From Thuidium tamariscinum (taxonomy: Eukaryota; Streptophyta; Bryopsida; Hypnales; Thuidiaceae), in assembly GCA_947034885.2 (NCBI GenBank), contig OX344749.2, positions 36,351,682 to 36,415,681 of the forward strand: a DNA stretch of 64,000 bases, written 5' to 3'. Position numbers and translations under genes: made by a program. The notes below the pieces were generated by a model. It worked only from the letters and a program-made list of their open reading frames with translations, did not search any database and had not been told where the DNA came from. Shown one piece after another: positions 38,406-48,685 of the stretch; within the stretch, counting starts at the first letter, position 1, and each line of letters begins with the position of its first letter.

Positions 38406-38766
38406 TTAATTTACATGTGCCATGAAAAGCTGCAGGTCTGCATACTGAAGAGCCTCAGGATTACATAATATCTTGCCTTCAAGCTTACACTGGGGGACAT
38501 CCAGATCCACAGGGGCTTTCTCTGCTTGCGTCAGTGCAGCCAAAAATGACGAGCTGTTATTTAAGAGAACATCCTGCAGCAATGATCTCAAAACAAATTC
38601 AGAGTTTTTAGCCAAATGTTCAGTTTTGGAAGATTTTTTACAATTTATACAAAGGGCAAGAAAAAATTAAGTAGAAAATGAGCGAAATTTAGCCAGTTTT
38701 GGGATCACTGTCCTGCAGGAAAGCCGCTGTGATGCCTGCTGAAATCGGCGCATGGGCTGGCGGGAG
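38406..38766 (-). pseudogene. Chlorophyllase D, 3' fragment
   Basis: Only the last part of exon 3 remains: residues like RQPMR, then an AFLQD stretch, then DVLLNNSSSFLAALTQA and LDVPQCKLEGK. Compared with A-C it shows one missing base just after the PMR codons (frameshift), a 131-bp insertion after the QD codons, and loss of the normal stop (the tail runs on for several codons after LQYAD). Upstream of about 38766 the sequence jumps directly to the promoter-side region of a unit (like 16740 onward). The triad region, exons 1 and 2 and the introns are therefore deleted. No function as an enzyme is possible. Confidence 0.92.
38580..38710. mobile_element. hAT-like MITE (131 bp) inside pseudogene D
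   Basis: Ends CAATGATC and GATCACTG; flanked by the 8-bp repeat TCCTGCAG (38572-38579, 38711-38718). The intact genes have one TCCTGCAGG there. An 8-bp duplication with CA..TG ends is typical of hAT. Confidence 0.88.
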
Positions 38767-38769
38767 GCT

Positions 38770-40200
38770 ACGGGGCGAGGGGCCATCCTCGCAGAGACGA
38801 TCCGGGAATCAGAGGTGACCTCTCTGCGAAGGTCTCAAATGGTTCATTGACATGCCCTTGCTTAAATATCCAAATTATATGATTGTGTCGGCAGGGTGCT
38901 TAGTACCATCATAGTTCACCCAACTATTGTTTGATCAAAATGATGACCTCAGAGCAGCCCCACAGGCACACGGCCAAACAACACTGTAAGTGTTGTGGGC
39001 CATTGCCTATTGTGAAACGTGGACTTGAGAATTTCTCAGGGGAAAAATCATGTAACTTCTTCATAGGTTTTAATGTCTTTTACAGATTGAAGGCGTTAAG
39101 GATGGAATTTTCCATCTTGATTCATGAGGCTCAGATAGTTGTTTCATCCCAACAAATGCTTCATTCACACCCATCTTCAAAACTGGAGCTAACCTTCTTG
39201 TGTGACCTCAAGACTCCAATATCTGAGAGCAAATTGTAGAGTATGAAACGCTAATGTTATAGCATGGTGCCTAGCTCTGTTCCATACCTCGCCCATATGG
39301 GCGCCAGTTGATTGACCTCCTACCTATCACTAATCCACTTTCTAAGTTATGATACATCAGTTTAAGTTAGATCAACGCGGTTCTAACAATGTTCACTCAC
39401 GACGGGAGTGAGTATTTATGAACCACACCAAACGCCGAGTATCATAAGTGAAATGATTCTCGTCTCCAAGTAAGTTACTGTGGAAGAGCGCACATGTTTG
39501 AGGATCGAGACACCTCGTCACAGTGTGAGAAAATGCCGTGGCTCACTCAAGTCTGTCAGTCAGTCACACATGCTCATTGCAGTGCCGGACCCTGATCTGA
39601 TTACAACAATCCTCCTCAAGTATGGAGTCTACAGACCACTTCAGGACATTATAAGCTTATAACTCCTGCAATAACTTACTGATCGAGGCTCACTAAATGA
39701 GAGCAGGCCCAGTTGCACACCGCCCTTGTTCAGGAAGGTAATGAATCACTAACTCTTGGAATTAATGTTCTCCCATGTTACAGTAAGAGGTCTCTTGAGG
39801 GTGCAGACCAGTAACTTCAAGCATGACCATCAGTCCCGAGGAATTCTCGTGGAATTTTCATCTTGGCAAATCTTGCAGCAAATTTGCGTGTTGTGTTGGA
39901 ATTGGAAACAAATTTCTGAGTTTTGGAGAGTCGGAAGTACCTAAGTTGTTAAGTTTCATGATACTGTGAGTTTCATAACAGAGGAGGAAGAAACTGCCTA
40001 TATTTTAGGAGTGGCCGGCTTTGCTTGTTGTCAAACTCATCAAAAAAAATAACAATAATTTTTTTCTCTAAGTAATTTAAAAAGGTTTTTGGAAGTCGGA
40101 AATTTGCTTCACCACTCTTCATGGGTCTTCTCCAAAAATGTTGTCAACCAACAACTTTGATTCTCTTTTTGCAACTAGTGCAGCATTCCATGTAGAATTC
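38770..40200. repeat. Upstream part of unit U3
   Basis: Matches 16740-17500 and 18600-20500 of U1 with the U1 MITEs absent, which makes it the main empty-site reference. The X1 target TTA is at 39778-39780. No gene seen; the frames at 38931 and 39480 have no domain. Confidence 0.7.
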
Positions 40201-40331
40201 AAAAACTTCAAGTATTTTACATTCAATATCAGGCCTTGTCCTATATCATATTCTCTCAACTCAAGCCCTCAGTTCATAACTTCAAGAGTTGGTTCAAATC
40301 ATTTGCATTTCATCCTAAAGTGTCTTCATAC

Positions 40332-40437
40332 CACTACAAAAAAAAGGGATATTTTAAATATAGTTCTAGTAGTATAATCTTTTAAGTAATGTCCTGTAAG
40401 TAAGATTTTTAGTAAAATTTTACTAAAAAAACTGTCT
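40332..40437. mobile_element. Possible CACTA end fragment
   Basis: Relative to 14047 and 37750 an extra stretch begins CACTACAAAAAAAAGGG, a typical CACTA-type end, but no matching right end is present. It also holds ttttagtaaaattttactaaaa. Confidence 0.4.
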
Positions 40438-41238
40438 ATATGCTACACCGGAAAACTTTCACTTTTGAGTGTTGCATCACGAGCTGTCGGACACCTAGTG
40501 AAGTCAGATGACTTACCCACACTGGATATTATTGAAGCTTGCAGAAGCCAGTTGCACGAAATGCAACAAAAAACACGTTACCTAACAGCTGGTGCAAGTA
40601 ACCAGTGCACTCGACCTACAGCCTACAGAACACTTCATATATTAAGGACGCCTCAAGTGACCAACATTCAACATACCAATACTTTTTTTCACACAGTCCA
40701 CTGCTTGATGGACAACGCATTGTTTATAACTGGTCCACGAGAACCTCCCTGTGGATATTAAGCTTATGACATTGGCATGTACACAAAGCTCCTGATATTG
40801 GATCCAAACTACATAGATCTTGAAAATTGACCTACCAAAATCACTCCATGTGAGTATTTGGCTAATAAGCGGCTCGGAGCTTACAGATGAAACAAGGCCA
40901 CACGACTTGTTTGAACAGTATAATTTGACTCAAAAATGTTTTCAAGTGTGCAACCCCTTTGAAAACCCATGCGTATCGATGCTTAAAAGGACAGTTTAGG
41001 GACACTGCTTTTCGCCAACTTTGTGAAGAACACTTAAATTGCAAAATTTACACATTAATAAGGACAATTCTTTATTTACAAATGCAATAAAGTTGATTTC
41101 AAGACAGCATACTACAACTCAGAATGAGCATGATAAAGCGTCAAAACCATTCCAAAACCACAAACATAACTCAGCACTAACAAAACCCAAACCAACCCAA
41201 ACCTTCACCACAAACCCCGAGCAATCTACCATGAAAAG

Positions 41239-43912
41239 CTAAATGTCTGCATACTGATGAGCCTTGGGAGGACAAGTTAGGTTGCCTTTGCACTGGGGGT
41301 GATCCAGACGCACAGGAGCTTTCGCTTTTTGCGTCAGTGCAGCCGAAAATGACGAGCTGTTATGGAAGAGAACATCCTGCAGGAAAGCCACCGTGATGCC
41401 TGCCGAAAACTGGCGCATGGGCTGCCGGGAGCCTCCCACGCAGATGGGTGAGCAATGCATTGCACACACCAGAGCCAGCGGGCCCCTGCAATCGTCGGTA
41501 AAATCCAAGTGGCCGTTACTTTTCGCCACGAAATGAAAGGATGCGGGTTTCAGTTCTTCGTAGAAAATGATGTGGCCCGTCTTCGTCGGGGCACAGGGTG
41601 ACTTCTTCCCTGTTCCCACAATGAGAGTGGGCACACCCACATCGATGGAATTCTTCTTGTGGTATTTCTTCAGGACGGTAAAAGGATCTGTGTCCTGAGG
41701 GTCGAGCCCCACAATAGCCGAATACTTCTGTGATGCGCTGGCGTTTTGGAGTGCGAGGTTAATGACAACCATTCCCCCGCGACTGTGCCCTGCTAGTGCC
41801 ACTTTCTCGAAATCAGGTCGATGTTTTGCGAAGGCGCATGGCAGCGATGCTATCAACCCCGTCTTCATCCAGTTTAATACGGATCTTGCATCGTTGGTCT
41901 CAGTTGTTGGGAGTGGTAGTTCGTCTCCCAATTCATACATCTGGCATGGAGAGCACAAGAAACCCACGGTTAAGTCGATTCATGCCACCAGTAACGTACT
42001 CACCTTGGATAACGGAATGAGTACCGATTATTGTTGCCAATATATCATAACGACTGAGTGGGAATTGAATTGATTTGCAGTCCTGTGATCGAGTAGCAAC
42101 TCTGAAGGCTGGGGTACAGAGAATTCTACAGAACGAAAGCCTCGATAACCCTGGAGCGCGCCGACGTTCACGGTTCTGGACGATGATCAGATTTAAAATT
42201 ACTTTTCTGTCTTGTTACTGCTTGGATGGAAGTCATCCTAGCTTTAAAAAATTCTTTATGAAGTTTTTGTTCTATCCAAGGGTTGGATTTGATATTACTT
42301 GAGTACATAATTTTCTAAAATTACAAAAGTGGAAGTATGACAAGTGGTTGACTTGCGTTGACTGTAGTTCAAAACCAAATTTGCAAAAATGAGGTCATAG
42401 AATTAAAGAACAAAAGATTTCAAAAAATCACCATATAAAGAGAACCTCATTTCAAACCCACTCCAACAAGTTGTACTTAAAAAATGACAATATTTTGTTT
42501 GTAATTGAATTTTGAAGGAATTTTGAAATTTTCCTTTCAAAATTTATAGAAACATATTGGTGAAAGCATTGAGGAATCTAATTGTGTAGATGAAATCTAG
42601 AACTCAAAATTTACTACTTCTGTTTGTGTCACAATCCCAAAATATTCTTCCAAATAGTACTTTATTAATGATTTTTCCCAAATCGTCAATTCTGGACATG
42701 ATTCCAGACGCTCTAGGGATAATTATTGAAAAAAAAAATCTGAACGACATCAGATCCCTTGAATGGGCAGGCAGCATCCTTCTTCAATCAGTTAGTATTA
42801 CTGTGACAAGAATGCAGCTGTGTTTCGGTGCCTTTGAATACATGGGCAAGCTCCCATTCAAGATGTGAGGAGCCTCGAGTGATTCATGAAGAGCAAAAGG
42901 GTCCCTGTTTTGAAGTTCAAGAATGTTATGCGGCCTAAGTAAGGGATTCGTTTTTCCTTCCGGTCCTAAACCTTTGCAGTCCGGGAGGGACACTTCCAGT
43001 CCTATCGATCAGACTCATAGAGGCAAACACTGAAGGATAGAACTAGTGAGTCACATTGGCTTGTCTCAAAGCACCAAAATTGTGACATTCAACGGCAAAT
43101 TAAAGCCCTCTAGAAACGAGATTCGGTACAGATTTGAGATTCGAGACAGGCTCAGATTAGACACTTGAGGACGAATTACTTAAACTGGATTTTTGCCAAT
43201 CTATCGCCTGTCTGGCTAAGTTAGCTCGGGCCTCGGATTTTGAAATTTCCGAGGGCCCCAAAGTTCTGAGGCTAAACATTGATACATTGAGAGCCAGGAA
43301 AAGAGATGTGATTGTGAAACAGCTAGCTCACCTGAGGAGCCACGACGATGAAGCCCCAAGACGCAACCTGAGTGAGGAGTCCGGTGTAATCGGTATTCTG
43401 AAGCTCAAAGCCATGTTGGAATTGCACCACGGGATACCGACCTGCATCTTGTGGGAGTGCCACCCACAGAGGGAAGCGAAGCGCTCCCCCTATCTCCACT
43501 CGGGCAGTCGCTACTGAAAAGGGTCCATTCTGCCACATGGGGTCACTCTCATGTGGATCCAGTCTCACAGTCTCCGTTACTGCACAAGCCGTCTGGAACC
43601 ACAAAACCACAAATATTTAATTCTTCCAGGTTCACTCTAAACAAGATCCAATCCATTTTAGTTTCTACCTGTAGCATATATGAAACTAGACTTCCCTACT
43701 GATGCTCCATTCTAACAGAAATTAGAGCTTTGCATATAATCTAAATTTTCGTCTAAAATTTTGAATGTGAGAAGTGAAGTCAAGGTGCATAATTATACAG
43801 TTAATTAAACTGTCTGAAATCAAAAGCAAAATATGGAGGATCAGCAGATAGTCACCTGGCTCAAGCAGCACAAGAAACTGAGCAAAAGGAGGAATCGTGT
43901 CAGAAGCGCCAT
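41239..43912 (-). CDS. Chlorophyllase C
   Basis: Minus-strand exons 43856-43912 (19 codons), 43332-43592 (87) and 41239-41940 (233 plus stop); 339 aa. Donors GTGACT and GTGAGC; acceptors GTTCCAG and CATGCCAG, all phase 0. Triad motifs are GHSRGG, GLDPQDT and SNGHLDFTDD. The leader is MALLTRFLLLLSFLCCLSQ. Compared with A it has a longer linker after TACAVTETV (LDPHESDPMW) and a shortened loop after GTGKK, so substrate loops differ. Intron 2 (1391 bp) holds a 570-bp insertion. The TATA box is intact at 44060-44068. An open frame could start further upstream of exon 3 (41967), but that lies in the intron. Function inferred from motif conservation. Confidence 0.9.
42149..42718. mobile_element. 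Insertion with CCCTRGAGCG ends in intron 2 of gene C (570 bp)
   Basis: Left CCCTGGAGCG, right CGCTCTAGGG, flanked by ATAA (42145-42148, 42719-42722), a 4-bp duplication. Its interior is the reverse complement of sequence near 34390-34890 and 52396-52850. No coding frame of note. Confidence 0.65.
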
Positions 43913-44059
43913 TGATGGAGCCAACAGGATGAGTGACTGAACTAAGATTCTCAGTTCCAAGGCTCTACTGCTCTTCAAGAAACTTCAGTCTGCTTTTAAC
44001 TTACAAACGCAGTCATCTACTTACTGATGTCCTTGTGCTCTGTGAGTGAGTGCGGGTTC

Positions 44060-44068
44060 CTATTTATA
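44060..44068 (-). promoter_or_regulatory. TATA box of chlorophyllase C
   Basis: TATAAATAG on the minus strand about 150 bp before the start codon, conserved with gene B. Confidence 0.75.
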
Positions 44069-44737
44069 ACATATCCGGAGTACTGCAGTTTTATCATTTA
44101 GACCATGTGGTCTGAAATGTGCTCTACTCTTAGATTTTTGACTGTGCGGTTTGAAATCTATATAAGTCCTAAAAAATGAATGGAAAAATGTCATTTGGAT
44201 ACGTCATTTTAATGAAATATCCATTTTATGTATTGATCATGATATTGACTTCTCTGACGAATCACACAATTTACCAATTAAAGTAAAAAATTGAAGTACC
44301 ACGGAACATAGTTTACCAATGAGGTAGGGATTCCTTAAGCATCATTGAAAAGAGAATTCCCATAGTGAATCAAATTGTCTTGCATGGCTCTTCAACCAAC
44401 CCCAATCCTGGCATTTACTTCGATGACCATTGCATGGTTATACAATGTCATGCATGAGTCCATGCTGGTGCTTTTTCTTCACAGTAAGGGGAGATTATCC
44501 GTACAAGGGCATGAGAAGTTCACCGTATAATTTTTGTACCAGGGATGGGGGGGAACCAGGAAATAGGGCCAAGCCATCAGATTTTTAAAAAAAATTAATG
44601 TGACACGTTGTTTCTGTGTTGGCATCCTGTAAAGCCTGGAATTAAAGGCAATCCAGGAATCAGAGAACCTCCAGGTTGGGACTCAAATCCTCAACTGGTT
44701 GATTGACATGCCCTTTGTTAACTTCCAAGGTTTGTGT

Positions 44738-44862
44738 ATAGGGCAATGCCCGAGGAGGAGGGTGTTATGGGAAATAACGGGCCGACAAGGAGGGTGGAGC
44801 CCAAGGAGGAGGCTTGTTATTTCCCATAACGCCCGACGACGAGGAGCTATTGCTCAACGTAA
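44738..44862. mobile_element. Hairpin insertion in the upstream region of gene C
   Basis: GTTATGGGAAATAAC and GTTATTTCCCATAAC form the core of two inverted arms of about 45 bases (GGGCAATGCCCGAGGAGG at the outer left, mirrored by a stretch ending in attgctc). The paralog near 16820 runs straight from aacttccaag to gattgtgt, so the arms and about 170 more bases (to about 45022) are inserted. Confidence 0.65.
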
Positions 44863-45711
44863 ATCACGAGTAGAGGATGACAAATGGAGGATGAGAAATT
44901 CAAGTCGGATGAGGAATCCATAATCCCTGATTATGCAAGAAAACCCGCGCAATCGGGCATTACGCTGCAGAAGCTTCTCGAGGAATGAACGGAGAAGTCG
45001 CTGGGAGTGATTTACGATTGTGTGATCTCAACTTCTTCAGGGTGTTGGTAGGGTGTTTAGTTGCTTAGCATTGTGGTTCACCTAACTATTGTAGGATCAA
45101 ATGATCTCAAAATTATATGGAGGTCTTAGAATTTTTAAGGAAAAACACATGATGCTTCTCTATAATGTCTATTTTCTAGCAAATGCATTGAAGATGGAAA
45201 TTGTCATTCATGTTTGCAAGGTTTAGATTGTTGTTTCATCCCCAATAGATACTCCATTCACACATACTGGTCTTTCTAATTGGAACCAACTCTCTTGTGT
45301 GATCTCAAGTGGAAGGAGATTGTAGAGCTTGGAAGTTTAATGTAATATAACATGATGCCTTGGTTCCAAAGACCGATATGACCACCATTTGGTGTTTGTA
45401 TGGTCCTTTGGTATATGAAACTCAAGCTTGAATATTGTCAATTAGTAGAAGCATATCAATGAAATGACATTGTGCTAATAAAATATTCACAATTAGTTTT
45501 GTTTGTCATGTAGGATTCTCTATGATAGTGGATCTTTTGTGTGGTCCATACAGCTAGGATTTTTGCTACTCCTATAGTACACAATAACTTGGTGCTTAAA
45601 GAGCTATTAGTGTACTATCCAACCTATACTTCACCTTTGTTTACGTAAAATGAGCTTTATAAGAATCAAAGAAGTGGATATGTTTTCAAAATTTTGACAA
45701 TTGTTGAAAGC

Positions 45712-45990
45712 ATTAGATGAAATTTGAGGGCATTGTGAGACCACAGGTTCCTAGACTGCAAGAATGCAGTTTTCTGCCTTGAGAACTAGAATCCTATGTG
45801 GTTGGGCCTCTGCCACATTATTAAAAAAATTTGAATTTTTTTTTGAATTTTTCTCATATTTCAAGATCCCCCAATTTATTTATTTATTTATTTTTGATAA
45901 ATGCCGGCCTAACAGCGGCCAATGACATTGGGAGCCGTTTTGAGAACAAACCCAAAAACGGCCCTATAATGCCCTCAAATTTCACCTAAT
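45712..45990. mobile_element. TIR MITE with ATTAGRTGAAATTTGAGGGC ends (279 bp)
   Basis: About 25-base inverted ends, one mismatch in the outer 20. GC-rich block with atgtggttgggcctctgcca near the left, AT-rich centre. The paralogs near 31110 and 50260 lack it. Confidence 0.8.
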
Positions 45991-46263
45991 GTATGAAAGT
46001 GCTAGATTCTATTTTTTTTCTTCCATTTGTAGATTTTTTCTAGTTTAGAACCTTACTCTAGCATAAAAAGATGGCAAAAAGCATCTCATTGGATAACATG
46101 GTTCTAACAATCTATAATCTAGTTTGTTTTTTAAGGCAATTAAATGCCCAATTTTTTCAAAATAAAATAGGCAACTTCAAGCCTATAGAAAAAAAATAAG
46201 GGAAAAATAATGTGTTAAAAATGCCAAACTGCAATAATGGTCCTAAACACCATTGCCACAGTG

Positions 46264-46499
46264 CGTCATTAGATGTTTTTTTGCCGATTAGAAGATTGCA
46301 AGTTTTGAACTGTGGGAATGTTGTGGAAATTCCTACATATGCAATCTGACGTGGCTGAGAGGCCACCACATTAGATAATAATAATAATTTTTAATTTAAA
46401 TTATTTTTTTCCAAAACTTTTTTATTTTTATTCATATTGTTCAGAGCATTAGGAATGGGCCTGAAACAATCTTCTAATCCCTCAAAAACATCTAATGCC
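46264..46499. mobile_element. TIR MITE with CATTAGATGTTTTT ends
   Basis: Left CATTAGATGTTTTTTTGCC and right inverse GCATTAGATGTTTTTGAGG, continued by GATTAGAAGATTG on both. Contains tctgacgtggctgagaggcc, the same kind of block as in 32196-32532 and 45712-45990. Confidence 0.7.
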
Positions 46500-46867
46500 A
46501 AAACCTCATTTCATCCATCTCGCAAAGCTAATACATACAAAAATTACATACAAAAATAACAAATTCCAAATGACATACTCTAGTCTAAAGTGGCCTTCTT
46601 CAATTGAAGCCTCCAAATAAAGGAGCAAGAGAACTTAAAGACTTCTTGAAAGGAAGGCCACATCACTATTGGTTCAAAAACTAAAAAAAACATTGCTACA
46701 ATCATACATGTGTATTAATACAAGACACTAAATCCTCCATTCAAACTGGGCCCCACAAGGTAATTTCAAGCGGTTCATAAGGGATAAAAGTAAGAACCAT
46801 AAATTTACTATTTTCCTAGATTTGTTTTGAATGAGATCTAATGCATGCTAGTTTCTACGGCTCATAA

Positions 46868-47020
46868 GGTAAATCATCCCATTATGAACCAAATGGGAGC
46901 AGACCCATTGTGATTCAAATTGTACTGGTGGTGTACATTCAAGAACTTGAATGTACACCACCACTAAAATCTGAGCCAATGGGTCTGCTCTTATTTATTC
47001 TGTAATGGGGTAGTTCACCC
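46868..47020. mobile_element. Tourist-like foldback MITE (153 bp)
   Basis: Almost entirely palindromic: arms meet at gtacattcaagaacttgaat. Flanked by TAA on both sides (46865-46867, 47021-47023). The other units read through without it. Confidence 0.85.
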
Positions 47021-47251
47021 TAAATGAAACTAGACTTCCCTGTTGATGCTCCATTCTGACATAAATTAGAGCCTTACAATACATAATTTAAAATTTCTGT
47101 CGATAAAATTTTGATAAATTAGAGCCTTACAATATATAATTTCAATTTCTATCTACAATGATATTGAATGTGAAAAATGAAGTCAAGCCTGTGCATAATG
47201 ATATACTAATAAAACTGTCTGAAAATATAAGAAAATGGAGGATCAGTATAA

Positions 47252-47382
47252 GAGCATCCCCATGCCTGCTCTTCAAAGCAACACTTTAAACATTTTGGAC
47301 CACTGATCTTCCTTGTCAGAAGAAGATCAATGGTCCAGAATGTTTGAAGTGCGGCATTTGAAGAGTAGGCATGGGGATGCTC
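47252..47382. mobile_element. GAGCATCCCC-ended foldback MITE (131 bp)
   Basis: GAGCATCCCCATGCCTGCTC is mirrored at the right end; TAA flanks both sides (47249-47251, 47383-47385). Same end family as the 783-bp element at 33002. Confidence 0.88.
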
Positions 47383-47397
47383 TAACTCAATAGCAAC

Positions 47398-47454
47398 CTG
47401 GGTCATGCAGCACAAGAAGCTGAGCAAAAGGAGGAATCGTGTTGAAATCGCCAT
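47398..47454 (-). pseudogene. Chlorophyllase E, orphan exon 1
   Basis: Encodes MAISTRFLLLLSFLCCMTQ, the same 19-codon leader exon as A-C, followed by GTTGCT at the donor position (as in A). Upstream is an almost intact promoter with TATAAATAC at 47611-47619. No exon 2 or 3 follows: the homology stops at about 46795 in intron 1. Transcription might start here but could not make a chlorophyllase. Confidence 0.88.
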
Positions 47455-47610
47455 TGATGGGGCCGACAGGACGAGTAACTGAACTGAGATTCTCAGCTCT
47501 AGTGCGTAGTACTCCTGAAACTTCAATCTCACTTACTTCTACAAACACAGTCGTCCACTTACTGATGTTGCATGCATTGGGCTACTGCTTCTGTGAGTGA
47601 ATGTGGGTTT

Positions 47611-47619
47611 GTATTTATA
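47611..47619 (-). promoter_or_regulatory. TATA box upstream of orphan exon E
   Basis: TATAAATAC on the minus strand, same position relative to the start codon as in B and C. Confidence 0.6.
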
Positions 47620-47786
47620 ACGGATATGGAGTATTTCATTGTAGTGGTGGTATTCCACAACCTTGGCAATTTTATCATTTAGACCATGCGTTCTGAATCA
47701 AATGTATACTACTACTAGATTTTAGACTATGTGGATTGTAATCTACATGTAGGTCCTAGAAAATGAATGGAAAAATGCCATTTTAA

Positions 47787-48323
47787 CCCCTAAAAGCCCA
47801 AGGGGGTAGGACAAAAACAAATGTGTTATAAAATGTAGGTTATGTATCTTTTTTGAAGTTAGTGTCAAAGAAGATAATGTAAGCAAAAAATGTAGAAAGT
47901 ATCCGTATGGTCAAAAGTATAAAATTATTTCTAGATTCTCTTCAAATGAAATTTGGAGATATAACTTCAAAAATTCACCAAGAATACAATTTCTTTATTT
48001 AGTATACACATTTTTTTTATTGGTCAAAATTCTGGTTTCTAATGATTTGTGAAAAAATGCTAAGGATCTAGTAATGAGACCATCAACACTTTTTCAAAAT
48101 AGTATGTTGTTCAACACTAGGCAATTCTAAACCTTTTGTACTATATCTCTTATAATTTTTGTTTGGCCGTATTGATCTTAGTTTTGAATATAAATGTTGA
48201 AAGAAAACCCAATTTTTTCAAAACCTGAAAAAAGAAAAAGTCTGAAAAAAGTTTTTCTTTTGCCCGAAAATTTTGCCTGAAGTCAAGCAGCAACCAAAAA
48301 ATGGTTGTTTGAGCGCTTAGGGG
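47787..48323. mobile_element. piggyBac-like element P4 (537 bp)
   Basis: Flanked by TTAA (47783-47786, 48324-48327). Ends CCCCTAAAAGC and GCGCTTAGGGG. The paralogs at 29321-29324 and 44209-44212 carry a single TTAA in otherwise matching sequence (ccattttaatgaaatat). Shorter than P1-P3; interior only weakly similar. Confidence 0.85.
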
Positions 48324-48413
48324 TTAATGAAATATCTATTTTATATTTCTAGCACAAGGTTGACTTCTGTGATAGATCACATATTTTTTACCAAAGTCAA
48401 AAACAAGCTACTA

Positions 48414-48685
48414 AGGTGGATACACCTAAAAGTGCCACTTTTTGGTACTGTGCCAAGTAACTATTACTGTTCTGATCAAATTTTCATATAGTCTTATTCG
48501 CAAGTGAAAGCACGTTCCAATGCACCAAAAAAGGTAGCATTTGGATACAGTATGCAAAAGTTATTAAGGTTGAATCTCTGTTTCTAAAAATGCTCCAGCT
48601 AAATAGGTACATAATGGAATTCAGAAATGTACAACAACTATAGATGACACTTTTAGGTGAAGTGCAATTTTAGGTGTACCCACCT
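48414..48685. mobile_element. Stowaway-like foldback B6
   Basis: Ends AGGTGGATACACC and GGTGTACCCACCT, flanked by TA. Not present in the paralog near 29360. Confidence 0.85.
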
